Shown piece by piece: positions 46,403 through 60,970 of a stretch of DNA of 64,000 nucleotides (its first letter is position 1; each line of letters begins with the position of its first letter). The translations under genes were made by a program, and so were the position numbers. The notes beneath the pieces are model-generated. The model did no database searches and had not been told where the DNA came from. It saw only the letters and a program-made list of their open reading frames with translations. The DNA lies in contig CALDNT010000037.1 in the NCBI GenBank assembly GCA_937915145.1, positions 90,016-154,015 on the forward strand, given 5' to 3'. The DNA comes from an uncultured Reyranella sp. (GTDB lineage: Bacteria > Pseudomonadota > Alphaproteobacteria > Reyranellales > Reyranellaceae).

Positions 46403-47524
46403 ATGACCCAACATCCTCTCGCACTTCCCACCCTGACGCTGGCCACCCCGGCTCTTCCCGATCCGAGCACCTGCTGGGCTGCCGTCCAGCGGCGCGACCG
46501 GTCGCATAATGGCCGGTTCTGGTTCTCGGTCCGGTCGACCGGGGTCTATTGCCTGCCATCGTGCGCGGCCCGGCCGCCGCTGCGCAAGAACGTGGCCTTC
46601 CACACCTCGCCCGAGGCGGCCGAGGCGGCGGGTTTCCGCGCGTGCAAGCGCTGCAAGCCGCGCGACTGGCAGGCCGGAGCGGGCCTCAGCCGGCCGGTGG
46701 CACGGGCCTGTGCCCTGTTCGATTCCAGCGATGCCGACACGCCGCCCTCGCTGGCCGAGGTGGCGCGCAAGGTCGGCCTGTCGAGCGGCGCGCTCGGCAA
46801 GCGTTTCGTGGCCGAGCTTGGCGTCAATCCGCGCGACTGGCTGGTGGCGCGCAAGCGCCAGCGTTTCCGCAAGGCGCTGCGCGGCGGCGAGACGGTGGCG
46901 GAGGCGCTCTATGGCGCCGGGTACGGCTCGCCGAGCCGTGTCTACGAAAGCAGCGACAAGGCGCTCGGTATGACGCCAGCGACCTATGCCAAGGGCGGCG
47001 CGGGCGCCGATATCGACTACACGACGGTCGACTCCGACTATGGCCGCGTGCTGGTGGCGGCGACGCGCAAGGGCATCGCCGCGGTTTTCCTGGGCGACAA
47101 CGACCGCGCCCTCGAGAAGACCCTGCGCAACGACTTCCCGGCCGCCAGGATCGCGCGCAACGACGGCAGTCTCGGCGCCCGTGTGAAAGGCGTGCTGGCA
47201 CGTCTCTACGGCCGCAAGCCGACGGCGCTCGACGCCGCCGACGTTCCGTTCGACATCATCGGCACGGCCTTCCAGTGGAAGGTATGGAAGGCACTGACCG
47301 AAATCCCGGCCGGGCAGACCCGAACCTATGGTGAGATCGCCCGGGGCATCGGCGAACCCAAGGCGGCCCGCGCCGTCGGCCGGGCCTGCGCCACCAACCA
47401 GGCAGCGATCGTCATTCCCTGTCATCGTGCCGTCGGCGCCAATGGAACGCTCACCGGCTACCGCTGGGGCGTGCCCCGCAAGGAACGGCTGCTTGCCGAG
47501 GAACGCCGGCGCAGCAGCACGTAG
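46403..47524 (+). CDS. ada: Bifunctional DNA repair protein/transcriptional regulator Ada
   Basis: FWFSVRSTGVYCLPSCAARPPLRKNVAFH; FRACKRCKP; AraC-type HTH; methyltransferase motif VIPCHRAVGANGTLTGYRWG. Confidence 0.96.
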   Translation: MTQHPLALPTLTLATPALPDPSTCWAAVQRRDRSHNGRFWFSVRSTGVYCLPSCAARPPLRKNVAFHTSPEAAEAAGFRACKRCKPRDWQAGAGLSRPVARACALFDSSDADTPPSLAEVARKVGLSSGALGKRFVAELGVNPRDWLVARKRQRFRKALRGGETVAEALYGAGYGSPSRVYESSDKALGMTPATYAKGGAGADIDYTTVDSDYGRVLVAATRKGIAAVFLGDNDRALEKTLRNDFPAARIARNDGSLGARVKGVLARLYGRKPTALDAADVPFDIIGTAFQWKVWKALTEIPAGQTRTYGEIARGIGEPKAARAVGRACATNQAAIVIPCHRAVGANGTLTGYRWGVPRKERLLAEERRRSST

Positions 47525-48009
47525 AAGGCGCCGCTGCCACCATGGTTGGGATGGGCGACACGTACGCTGCGCACCCGGGCGCGGTTGTCGGCCCGGTTCA
47601 GCCAGCCGATGAATTCGGCGCGAATGCGGCCCCCCACCAGGCGGCCTCGTTCCTCGCGCAGGCCCTTGCCCGTGACGATCAGCACGACCCGAAAATCGCG
47701 CTCCGTCGCCCGTTCGAGAAATTGGCCGACGGCGCGTTCAGCGGCCTCCAGGGTCATGCCGTGCAGATCGAGCGTGGCCTCGGGCGCGCGCTTGCCGCGT
47801 GACAGGGCGCGCGCGACGTCGCGGTCGAAACTGCGGTCGTCGATGCCGAGGTCCGGACCGACCGCCGGAGCGCGTACGATCTTGGCCGGCGGAGGCCCAT
47901 TCTCGACCGACAATGGTTTGGCCAGTGACGCGCGCGCCGCCCGGCGCCGGCCGTCGAGAGGCTTCACATCGGCCATCGCCGCCGAGAACAATCCGACGTC
48001 CTTGACCAT
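47458..48009 (-). CDS. Smr domain protein
   Basis: ATLDLHGMTLEAAERAVGQFLERATERDFRVVLIVTGKG; VRVAHPNHGGSGAFYVLLRR. Confidence 0.9.
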   Translation of the reverse strand: MVKDVGLFSAAMADVKPLDGRRRAARASLAKPLSVENGPPPAKIVRAPAVGPDLGIDDRSFDRDVARALSRGKRAPEATLDLHGMTLEAAERAVGQFLERATERDFRVVLIVTGKGLREERGRLVGGRIRAEFIGWLNRADNRARVRSVRVAHPNHGGSGAFYVLLRRRSSASSRSLRGTPQR

Positions 48010-48055
48010 GGGTTTGGTGTAGCCTTGGCCGTGGGGCGGGTCTACACAGCCCGAC

Positions 48056-49408
48056 ATGGCCCAGCCTTCCAATACACCGGCCCTCCAGCCCGACCCCGAT
48101 CTCCAGACTGGCCTGCAGTATCTGCGCGCCAGCTGGTTCGATCGCGCCGAACCGTTGTTTCGTGCCGCCCTCGGCCGCCATGGCGAACGGCCCGACATCC
48201 TGCACTATCTCGCGGTCTGCCTGTCGCAGCGCGGCGCGCTGGACGAGGCCGAAGTGTTGTGGCGCAAGGCGTTGGCCAAGGACCCGAACGAGCCGATGCT
48301 GTCCTACAATCTCGGCCTGGTGGCGCGCCGGCAGGGCCGTCTCGACGAGGCCGCCCGGCGGTTTCGTGACACGATCCGCCGCACGCCAGCCCATGTCGAG
48401 GCGCGACTGGCCTTGGCCTCCGTCCATATCGACATGGCCCGCTTTGCCGCTGCCGAGCGCGAGCTGGCCGAATTCATCGCCAATATCGACAACGCCATCC
48501 AGCAGCCCGAAGGCGAGGGTCTGAAGCCGCTGCAGGCGCGGGCGCGCAACATGCTGGGACATACGCTCTATCGCATGGGCCACTACTCCCCGGCGATCGA
48601 GGTGCTGGACATGGCCATGGTCGATGCCGGCGAAGATCCCGGCCGCCGCGGCCAGATCCTGGGCGACCGCGCCCTGGCACTTGGCGGTTTGGGTCACCAT
48701 GACGAGGCCATCGCCGGCGCCGGGCAGGCGCTCGAACTGGCGCCCGAAAGCGCTTCGCTCAATCATGTGCAGGGTTACTTGCTCTATCACGCCGGCCGGC
48801 CCACCGACGCGATCGCCCCGATCCAACGGGCGCTCGAGATCGATCCCGCCTTCACGGCGGCCCTCAAGACCCTTGCCCTGGCTCATGCCGCCACCGGAAA
48901 AAACAACGAAGCCGTCGACCTGCTGCACCGGGCATTACGCGCGAACCCGCGGGACCGCGATGCCGTGCTGCAGCTTTCCCTTTTGCACATCGCGCACGAA
49001 AGGTTCGCCGAAGCCCTCGAAACCCTTGACGGACATCTGAAATCCGCACCCGACGACGTGCGTGCACTCAACAATCAGGCGCTGGCGCTGCGGGGCCTCA
49101 AGCGTTTCGAGGAGGCGCGGCGAGCGCTGAAGCGGGCGTCACGGCTGGCCAGTGACGATCCTCTGGTACTGACCAACCTCGGCCGCGTGCTGGTCGACCT
49201 CGGCCGCGCCGCCGAAGCACGGCCACTGCATGAACACGCGCTGCGCGGACTGCCGGGCGATTCGCGGCTGCTGGGTCACTACGGCGCCTGCTTGGCGGCA
49301 CTGGGCGAGCGCGACAAGGCGCGCGAAACCCTTGATGCGGCGCTGGCGGCCGATCCCAACAATGCCGAGGCGCTGGCAACCCGGGCCGGCCTCGACGCAG
49401 ATGCGTGA
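48056..49408 (+). CDS. TPR repeat protein
   Basis: Multiple TPR units (ILHYLAVCLSQRGALDEAEVLWRKALAKDPNE; LSYNLGLVARRQGRLDEAARRFRDTIRRTP). Confidence 0.92.
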   Translation: MAQPSNTPALQPDPDLQTGLQYLRASWFDRAEPLFRAALGRHGERPDILHYLAVCLSQRGALDEAEVLWRKALAKDPNEPMLSYNLGLVARRQGRLDEAARRFRDTIRRTPAHVEARLALASVHIDMARFAAAERELAEFIANIDNAIQQPEGEGLKPLQARARNMLGHTLYRMGHYSPAIEVLDMAMVDAGEDPGRRGQILGDRALALGGLGHHDEAIAGAGQALELAPESASLNHVQGYLLYHAGRPTDAIAPIQRALEIDPAFTAALKTLALAHAATGKNNEAVDLLHRALRANPRDRDAVLQLSLLHIAHERFAEALETLDGHLKSAPDDVRALNNQALALRGLKRFEEARRALKRASRLASDDPLVLTNLGRVLVDLGRAAEARPLHEHALRGLPGDSRLLGHYGACLAALGERDKARETLDAALAADPNNAEALATRAGLDADA

Positions 49409-49432
49409 GGAACGACGTATGAGAGGCGGGGC

Positions 49433-50098
49433 ATGAGCCCGGGGGCTGACCGTCTGGCCGAGGTGCGTCAGCGGATCGCGGACGCCGCACAAGGCGCCGG
49501 CCGCAGCCTGGCGGACGTTACCCTCGTGGCCGTTTCCAAGACCCATGGCACCGACCGCGTCCGCGAGATGCTCGAGGCCGGGCAGCGCGTGTTCGGCGAG
49601 AACCGCGTGCAGGAAGCCCAGGAAAAATTTCCCGCCCTCAAGTCGGACTATCCCGACCTCGAACTGCACCTGATCGGTCCGCTGCAAACCAACAAGGCGC
49701 GCGATGCGGTGGCGCTGTTCGACGTCATCCAGTCGGTCGACCGCGACAGGATCGCCGCAGCACTCGCCAAGGAAATGACGCACCTTGGCCGCCGGCCGGC
49801 CTGCTATGTCCAGGTCAATACCGGCGAGGAGCCGCAGAAGGCGGGCGTGGCGCCGGCCGACGTCGATGCCTTCGTGGCCACCTGCCGCGACACCTACAAG
49901 CTGCCGGTCGTCGGATTGATGTGCATCCCGCCGGTCGACGAGGAGCCTGCCCTGCATTTCGCCCTGCTGGCCAAGATCGCCGCGCGCAACGGCCTGTCCT
50001 GCATCAGTATGGGCATGAGCGCCGACTACGAGACGGCGGTGCGGCTGGGCGCCACCCATGTTCGGGTCGGCAGCGCGCTGTTCGGCGCCCGCCCTTAG
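49433..50098 (+). CDS. YggS family pyridoxal phosphate-dependent protein
   Basis: VTLVAVSKTHGTDRVREMLEAGQRVFGENRVQEAQEKFPAL; LHLIGPLQTNKA; SMGMSADYETAVRLGATHVRVGSALFG. Confidence 0.95.
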   Translation: MSPGADRLAEVRQRIADAAQGAGRSLADVTLVAVSKTHGTDRVREMLEAGQRVFGENRVQEAQEKFPALKSDYPDLELHLIGPLQTNKARDAVALFDVIQSVDRDRIAAALAKEMTHLGRRPACYVQVNTGEEPQKAGVAPADVDAFVATCRDTYKLPVVGLMCIPPVDEEPALHFALLAKIAARNGLSCISMGMSADYETAVRLGATHVRVGSALFGARP

Positions 50099-50100
50099 AC

Positions 50101-50940
50101 ATGCCGGAGCTGCCCGAAGTTGAAACTGTTCGCCGCGGACTGATCCCGCGCCTGGTCGGGCGCCGGATCGTGCGCCTCGAGCAGCGCCGACGCGACTTGC
50201 GCGTGCCCTTGCCGGCGCGTTTCGCCCAACGGGTCGAGGGTCGCACCGTTCGCGCCATCGACCGGCGGGCCAAGTACCTGCTGATCCGGCTGGACGACGG
50301 CAACACCCTGATCGCCCATCTCGGCATGTCCGGCCGCATGACCCTGCATGATGCCGAGAGTGCCGCTGAGCATCCCTTCGACCGACACGACCATGTCGTG
50401 TTTGAGACCGACGCGGGCTGGCAGGTCCGCTTCAACGATGCCCGCCGCTTCGGGCTGATGCTGCTGGCTCCCGACGAAGCGATCCCGGGCCACAAATTGT
50501 TCAGCGCGCTGGGGCCCGAACCACTCGACGAGGCCTTCGACGGCGCCGCCCTCGCCGGCCGCCTCAAGGGCCGACGAACACCGATCAAGGCCGCTCTGCT
50601 CGACCAGAAGACGCTGGTCGGCGTCGGCAATATCTACGCCTGCGAGGCGCTTTTCCTGGCGGGACTCTCGCCTCGCCGGCTGGCCCATACAGTCCAGGGT
50701 GAGCGCGCCGACCGGCTGGTGGCGGCGATCAAGAAGGTGCTTCACCGCTCGATCGAGGACGGCGGCTCGACGCTGCGTGACCATGTCCAGCCCGGCGGAG
50801 AGCTCGGGTATTTTCAGACTCGCTTCAATGTCTACGACCGCGCCGGCATCGCCTGCCCGACCCGCGGCTGCGACCGGACCGTGCGCCGGCTGGTGCAGGC
50901 GGGCCGTTCGACCTTCTATTGCGCACGTTGCCAGCGCTAG
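50101..50940 (+). CDS. mutM: Formamidopyrimidine-DNA glycosylase
   Basis: [47 protein letters not shown]-terminal zinc finger. Confidence 0.97.
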   Translation: MPELPEVETVRRGLIPRLVGRRIVRLEQRRRDLRVPLPARFAQRVEGRTVRAIDRRAKYLLIRLDDGNTLIAHLGMSGRMTLHDAESAAEHPFDRHDHVVFETDAGWQVRFNDARRFGLMLLAPDEAIPGHKLFSALGPEPLDEAFDGAALAGRLKGRRTPIKAALLDQKTLVGVGNIYACEALFLAGLSPRRLAHTVQGERADRLVAAIKKVLHRSIEDGGSTLRDHVQPGGELGYFQTRFNVYDRAGIACPTRGCDRTVRRLVQAGRSTFYCARCQR

Positions 50941-50972
50941 CTAAGAGCGGCCCCATACCCGGGAGGACGCCA

Positions 50973-51755
50973 GTGGCCATCACATACGAAAACATCCTGA
51001 TCGAGACCAAGGGCCGGGTCGGGATCATCCGTCTCAACCGGCCCAAGGCGCTGAATGCGCTGTGCGCCGATCTGGTCCGCGAGTTGGGTCACGCCCTCGA
51101 CATCTTCGAGGCCGATCCCGGCATCGGCTGCATGGTGGTGACCGGCAGCGACAAGGCCTTCGCGGCGGGGGCCGACATCAAGGAGATGAAGGACAAGTCC
51201 TATCAGGATGTCTTTCTGCAGGATTTCATCACGGTCGGCTGGGAAAAGGTGAGCCAGGTGCGCAAGCCGATCATCGCCGCCGTGGCAGGCTATGCGCTGG
51301 GCGGTGGCTGCGAGATGGCGATGATGTGCGACTTCATCATCGCCGCCGACAACGCCAAGTTCGGCCAGCCCGAAATCACGCTGGGCACCATCCCGGGGGC
51401 CGGCGGCACGCAGCGCCTGCCGCGCTTCGTCGGCAAGTCGAAGGCGATGGACCTGGTCCTGACTGGTCGCATGATGGATGCAACGGAAGCCGAGCGCTGC
51501 GGTCTGGTAAGCCGCGTCGTACCGCTTGGCGACCTGATGGACGATGCCATCGCCACAGCCGAGAAGATCGCGGGTCTGTCGCTGCCCGCGACGATGGTGG
51601 CCAAAGAGGCCGTCAACCGGGCCTTCGAAACGACTCTGGCGGAGGGCGTTCGTTTCGAACGCCGTACCTTCCATGCAACCTTCGCCTTCGACGACCGTGC
51701 GGAGGGCATGGCCGCCTTCGCGGAGAAGCGTAAAGCAGGCTGGAAACACCGGTGA
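50973..51755 (+). CDS. Enoyl-CoA hydratase/isomerase
   Basis: GTG start with GGGAGG upstream; [78 protein letters not shown]. Confidence 0.95.
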   Translation: MAITYENILIETKGRVGIIRLNRPKALNALCADLVRELGHALDIFEADPGIGCMVVTGSDKAFAAGADIKEMKDKSYQDVFLQDFITVGWEKVSQVRKPIIAAVAGYALGGGCEMAMMCDFIIAADNAKFGQPEITLGTIPGAGGTQRLPRFVGKSKAMDLVLTGRMMDATEAERCGLVSRVVPLGDLMDDAIATAEKIAGLSLPATMVAKEAVNRAFETTLAEGVRFERRTFHATFAFDDRAEGMAAFAEKRKAGWKHR

Positions 51756-51829
51756 TTGGATGGTTCCGGCCCGCTTGACCCGCCCCCATACGGCCCGTAT
51801 AAGCCCGCCCTTCGAGCAACGAGGACTAA

Positions 51830-52093
51830 ATGGCTAATCACAAGTCGGCCCAGAAGCGCGCGCGCCAGACCGAGCGCCGCACAGCCGTGAATACCGCCCG
51901 CCGCAGCCGCGTGCGCGGCTCGATCAAGAAGGTCGAGGAGGCGATCACCTCCGGCGACAAGAATGCCGCCCAGGCGGCGCTGCGCGCGGCGCAGCCGGAG
52001 ATCCAGCGCGGCGCCATCAAGCGCCTCGTGCCCAAGAACACCGCCGCGCGTCGCGTGTCGCGTCTTGCGGCGCGCATCAAGGCGATGGCCTGA
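51830..52093 (+). CDS. rpsT: 30S ribosomal protein S20
   Basis: [39 protein letters not shown]...[22 protein letters not shown]. Confidence 0.98.
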   Translation: MANHKSAQKRARQTERRTAVNTARRSRVRGSIKKVEEAITSGDKNAAQAALRAAQPEIQRGAIKRLVPKNTAARRVSRLAARIKAMA

Positions 52094-52119
52094 CACGCTC
52101 GCCACCTTCAGTGGATGTG

Positions 52120-52152
52120 AACGCCGCTCGCCTGAGCGGCGTTTTCTTTTTC
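52120..52152 (+). terminator. Rho-independent terminator of rpsT
   Basis: AACGCCGCTC-gcct-GAGCGGCGTT followed by TTCTTTTT. Confidence 0.9.
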
Positions 52153-52660
52153 GGCATTCACATGCCGCAGAATCAAAAAAAATTTCGCGCGCATTCGACG
52201 AAGAATATTTGTCCGCCAATTGGGCGAACGACATACGATTCGCGTTTATCGCATCGTGCGAGCGTGCAGCCGCTAGATATTGAGCGCCATCGAGTGCACC
52301 GCATGTCGAGAAATCGAATCGCGAGAGTTGTCAATCGAGTCGCGCGGGGAACAGTCTGAATAGCGTGCGACGTTCCTGGTCTGAATCGTTTGCGCCGATC
52401 ATCGGGTCTGCTAAGAGTCGGCCCATCGCGACGGGCGTGGGGCGCTGGAACGCGAGCCAGGGCGGAGACGGGGGGCTTCCTCTTCGCTGATAGAACGAAC
52501 GAGGGGGCAAGCCGCAACGCGATAGCGACGATCAAAAAATCAAGCGTCCCGACCACGACGCTCATCAAGAATTTTTGTCGCTCTTGCTGCGCTGTACATC
52601 CTCCGTCGATCGTTGGCTCAGTGTTCGACGCCTTGCGAAGACAAATGAAAAGCGGGGGCC
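52153..52660. promoter_or_regulatory. Intergenic regulatory region upstream of rhodanese-dnaA with a GANTC cluster; possible origin-proximal region
   Basis: Six GANTC sites at 52170, 52237, 52316, 52337, 52383, 52415; ATCGARTCGCG direct repeat at 52313 and 52334; locally AT-rich stretch 52165-52260. Confidence 0.45.
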
Positions 52661-53125
52661 ATGCCGAAAGACAACAAGATCGCCGGCACATATGAGGTGT
52701 TCCCTGCGGCCGGTTATGCCGGTGACGTGGCGCCGGCGACGGCTTGGAAGATTCTCGGAGAACACAAGAACGCGATGCTGGTGGATGTCCGCACTCGCGC
52801 TGAATGGAACTTCGTCGGCCTGCCCGACCTCGCATCGCTGGCCAGGAAACCGGTGCTGGTCGAGTGGCAGGTCTTCCCGAGCATGCAGCCCAATCCGGAA
52901 TTCGTGAGCGCGCTGGCAGGCGCGCTCATGGACAAGGACGCACCGCTGCTCTTCCTGTGCAGGAGTGGAGCCCGATCGGCCGCGGCGGCGAAAGCCATGA
53001 CCGCGGCCGGCTACAGTAGATGTCTCAATGTGGCAGACGGCTTCGAGGGGCCCCTGGATGGCGAGGCCAAACGCGGCTCGGCAGGGGGATGGAAGACGGC
53101 AGGACTTCCGTGGAGACAAACGTGA
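52661..53125 (+). CDS. Rhodanese-like domain protein
   Basis: NAMLVDVRTRAEWNFVGLPDL; active-site loop LLFLCRSGARSAAAAKAM. Confidence 0.93.
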   Translation: MPKDNKIAGTYEVFPAAGYAGDVAPATAWKILGEHKNAMLVDVRTRAEWNFVGLPDLASLARKPVLVEWQVFPSMQPNPEFVSALAGALMDKDAPLLFLCRSGARSAAAAKAMTAAGYSRCLNVADGFEGPLDGEAKRGSAGGWKTAGLPWRQT

Positions 53126-54606
53126 ACCGATTTCAATCACCGATCTCAGGCAACAAAGAAGCTTCCTACGAACAAAAAAGCGTGGCGGGGACCGAAATGG
53201 ATGAAATTGCGGGCCGCAAGGAGTTGGAGACGCATTGGGTGCGTGTCTGCGACCGGCTTCGCAAGGAAATCGGCGACAAGGCCTTCAATACCTGGTTCGG
53301 CGAGGTCGAGTTGGGCGAGTTGAAGGCCGGCAAACTTCGTCTCTATGCCCCTACGCGGTTCGTCCGCGACTGGGTCGGACGCCACTACGGCGACCGCGTG
53401 CTCGCCTACTGGCAGGCGGTGGCGCCGGACGTGAAGAATGTCGAAGTCAATCTCGTGCCGCCGCCGGCGCCGCGCAGGGCCAACGACATCATCGCCGTGC
53501 CGCCGCTGCCGTCGTCGCAGAACTACCAACCGCCGATGCCGCGCATGGGGCCATCGATCGGCCGCGGCGGGGACGAGGCCGCCCAAGGTCCGGAAGCACG
53601 CTACACTTTCGCCAATTTCGTGGTCGGCAAGCCCAACGAGTTCGCCTACGCCGCCGCGCGCAACATCGCCGAACAGGACCGGCCGCTGCCGGAACGCAAT
53701 CCGCTCTACATCTTTGGCGGCGTCGGCCTCGGCAAGACGCATCTCATGCATGCGATATGGCACGCCATTCGTGATCGCGCGCCCCAGACGCGCGTGCTTT
53801 ATCTGACCGCCGAAAGCTTCGTGAACCGCTTCATCCAGGCGCTGCGCACCAAGAACACCAGCCAGTTCAAGGAGCTGTTCCGTAACGTCGATGTCCTGAT
53901 GGTCGACGATGTCCAGTTCATCTGCGGCAAGGAAGCGACCCAGGATGAATTCTTCTTCACCTTCAATTCACTGGTGGAGCAGAACAAGCAGATCGTGCTG
54001 TCGTCGGAGAAGCCTCCGAGCGAACTGCAAGACATCGAGGAGCGCATGCGCTCTCGACTGGGCAGCGGTCTTGTGGCCGACATCCATTCGTCGACCTACG
54101 AATTGCGCCTCAGCATCCTGCAGACCAAGGCCGAGACCGCGCGTGTGCCGGTGCCGACCGCCGTGCTGGAATTCCTGGCGCACAAGATCAGCACCAACAT
54201 CCGCGAACTCGAAGGTGCCCTGAACAGGGTCGTCGCGCACGGCCAGCTGATCGGCCGCGAGATCACCGTCGAAATGGCGCAGGACGTCCTCCACGACCTG
54301 CTGCGCCAGGCCGACCGCAAGGTGACTGTCGATGAGATTCAGCAGCGGGTGGCGGCCCATTACAATATCAAGCTCGCCGAGATGAGTTCGCCGCGCCGTG
54401 CCCGCTCGGTGGCCCGGCCGCGTCAGGTCGCCATGTACCTCGCCAAGCAACTCACGACGCTCAGCCTGCCGCAAATCGGCAAGCGTTTCGGAAACCGCGA
54501 CCACACCACGGTGATGCACGCCGTGCGCAAGATCGAGGAACTCAAGATCTCCGATCTGTCGATTGCAGAGGACGTCGAGCTTCTCAAGCGGCAGTTGCAG
54601 GGCTAG
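53122..54606 (+). CDS. dnaA: Chromosomal replication initiator DnaA
   Basis: TFANFVVGKPNEFAYAAARNIAE; IFGGVGLGKTHLMHAIWH; VDDVQFICGKEATQDEFFFTFNSLVE; RARSVARPRQVAMYLAKQLTTLSLPQIGKRFGNRDHTTVMHAVRKIE. Start GTG 53122 (GGAG 7-10 nt upstream) or ATG 53197. Confidence 0.96.
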   Translation: MNRFQSPISGNKEASYEQKSVAGTEMDEIAGRKELETHWVRVCDRLRKEIGDKAFNTWFGEVELGELKAGKLRLYAPTRFVRDWVGRHYGDRVLAYWQAVAPDVKNVEVNLVPPPAPRRANDIIAVPPLPSSQNYQPPMPRMGPSIGRGGDEAAQGPEARYTFANFVVGKPNEFAYAAARNIAEQDRPLPERNPLYIFGGVGLGKTHLMHAIWHAIRDRAPQTRVLYLTAESFVNRFIQALRTKNTSQFKELFRNVDVLMVDDVQFICGKEATQDEFFFTFNSLVEQNKQIVLSSEKPPSELQDIEERMRSRLGSGLVADIHSSTYELRLSILQTKAETARVPVPTAVLEFLAHKISTNIRELEGALNRVVAHGQLIGREITVEMAQDVLHDLLRQADRKVTVDEIQQRVAAHYNIKLAEMSSPRRARSVARPRQVAMYLAKQLTTLSLPQIGKRFGNRDHTTVMHAVRKIEELKISDLSIAEDVELLKRQLQG

Positions 54607-54629
54607 CAAATTCCCTGCTGGGACTGTGA

Positions 54630-54660
54630 AACGGGGCCCTTGCGGGCCCCGTTCTCGTTG
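54630..54660 (+). terminator. Terminator-like hairpin after dnaA
   Basis: AACGGGGCCC-ttgc-GGGCCCCGTT followed by ctcgttg (weak T-run). Confidence 0.6.
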
Positions 54661-54817
54661 AGAAATCAGTCCCTAAAGGCCTCAAATCACGAGCGAAATC
54701 GCTTTCCGCCCGCAACCTCCGTGGTATAGTCCGCGACCGTTCCGCCGGGGTGTTTCCCAGCCTGCGAAACGGGGTGTCTGAACCATATTCTTGGCCCCTC
54801 GTTATAGCGACCAAACC

Positions 54818-59648
<4,831 letters not shown>

Positions 59649-59678
59649 CGGCGCGCCGGAAGCGCCGGCCGCAAGGCG

Positions 59679-59966
59679 TCACGGTGCGCGCTTGGACCGC
59701 TGCCAGATCCAGAGCACGGCCAGAACGACCAGCGAGCCCACGAAGGCCGCCACGACGTCGCGCAGGGAGATCGAAAACTTGTCGAGCCCCTGAAGCAGGC
59801 CGAACAGGCGGAAAGCCAGCCCGCCGATCACCGCTCCCGCCAGGCCGATGCCGAGATTGCGGGCGAGGCCGAAGCCCTTGCGATCCCAGGCGACTAGGCG
59901 CCCGGCGATGCCGCCGCCGATCAGTCCGACGACGATCCATACGATAAGCTGGTCGACTGATGGCAT
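59679..59966 (-). CDS. GlsB/YeaQ/YmgE-like small membrane protein
   Basis: MPSVDQLIVWIVVGLIGGGIAGRLVAWDRKGFGLARNLGIGLAGAVIGGLAFRLFG. Confidence 0.85.
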   Translation of the reverse strand: MPSVDQLIVWIVVGLIGGGIAGRLVAWDRKGFGLARNLGIGLAGAVIGGLAFRLFGLLQGLDKFSISLRDVVAAFVGSLVVLAVLWIWQRSKRAP

Positions 59967-60031
59967 GACAATCCCCCACGTGCGATCGGTGGCCGGCAGG
60001 ATCGGCCAATCGCCCCGGAGCGTCAAACCGC

Positions 60032-60427
60032 CTACAGGACCATCTGGGTCTGCGTCACCACCGCCACCAACTTGCCCTCGGCCGTGGTGATGCGCGTCGT
60101 CCACACCATGGTCCGGCGACCCCGATGGATCGGCGTGGTCTCACCCACGACCGTCGATCCGACCGGCGCCGGCCCGACGAAGTTGGTCTTGCTCTCGATC
60201 GTCGTCGTGCCCTTGCCTTCGGGCAGGTTGAGCACGGTGGCGGCGGCGCCCAGCGTGTCGGCGAAGGCCATGACCGCGCCACCATGCAGGATGTCGGGCC
60301 GCGTGCAGAGCTCGGGCCTGACGACCATCTCGGCCTTCACACCGGTCTCGCTCGCGGCCGTGAACTTCAGCCCCAGCACCTTGGCGAAAGGCAGTTGGCG
60401 GTCGTTCAGGAACTGAAGTTTGTCCAT
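60032..60427 (-). CDS. PaaI family thioesterase
   Basis: RPDILHGGAVMAFADTLGAAATVLNLPEGKGTTTIESKTNFVGPAPVGSTVVGETTPIHRGRRTMVWTTRIT. Confidence 0.92.
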   Translation of the reverse strand: MDKLQFLNDRQLPFAKVLGLKFTAASETGVKAEMVVRPELCTRPDILHGGAVMAFADTLGAAATVLNLPEGKGTTTIESKTNFVGPAPVGSTVVGETTPIHRGRRTMVWTTRITTAEGKLVAVVTQTQMVL

Positions 60428-60439
60428 CGTCGTCTCCGT

Positions 60440-60859
60440 CTAATGGGCCGTGCCGAGCCGGCACAGGCCGAGATACTCCAGGATGGCGAGGTCGGCCACG
60501 ATCACCGCCAAGGCAACGATGCCGACAATTCCAGCCATGGTCCACGAAGCCGGAAGCGCCAGCACCAGGATGCTGCCCGCCACCCAGGCAACGTCGCCGG
60601 CGAAGATGGCTCGCGCCCAGACCTGCGGCAGCTGCTCGCGCGAGGCCGCCCAGGCGCTCAGCAGGCCAAAGGCCACGACGCCAACGCCCAGGAGTTCAAG
60701 CACCATGCCGAGTTCAAGACCAAGTACCGAGACCGGCTGATCGACGGCGGCAGCGGCGAACGGGCCGGCAAAGACAGCGAGCATCGTCCCGGAAACGACG
60801 GAGAAAACGGCGTTGCCCCAGAGCGTGCGGCGGAGCAGGCGGTCGGATGAAGCGGTCAT
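60440..60859 (-). CDS. Integral membrane protein (four hydrophobic segments)
   Basis: MTASSDRLLRRTLWGNAVFSVVSGTMLAVFAGPFAAA...; repeated hydrophobic helices. Confidence 0.75.
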   Translation of the reverse strand: MTASSDRLLRRTLWGNAVFSVVSGTMLAVFAGPFAAAAVDQPVSVLGLELGMVLELLGVGVVAFGLLSAWAASREQLPQVWARAIFAGDVAWVAGSILVLALPASWTMAGIVGIVALAVIVADLAILEYLGLCRLGTAH

Positions 60860-60970
60860 GACGTCCTCCTTGTGTGTTGTGGACGCTCCGGAGATCGCAT
60901 GCCGCCACCTTGTCCTCAATTACGCGCGAGGTAATCGGCGGAGCCGCGGCCCGGTGCTAGGTTTGCGGCC

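Noticed and set aside
52153-52660. Definite oriC call
   Set aside because: No convincing TTATNCACA boxes found by eye; gene context alone is not proof in alphaproteobacteria, where the origin may lie elsewhere.
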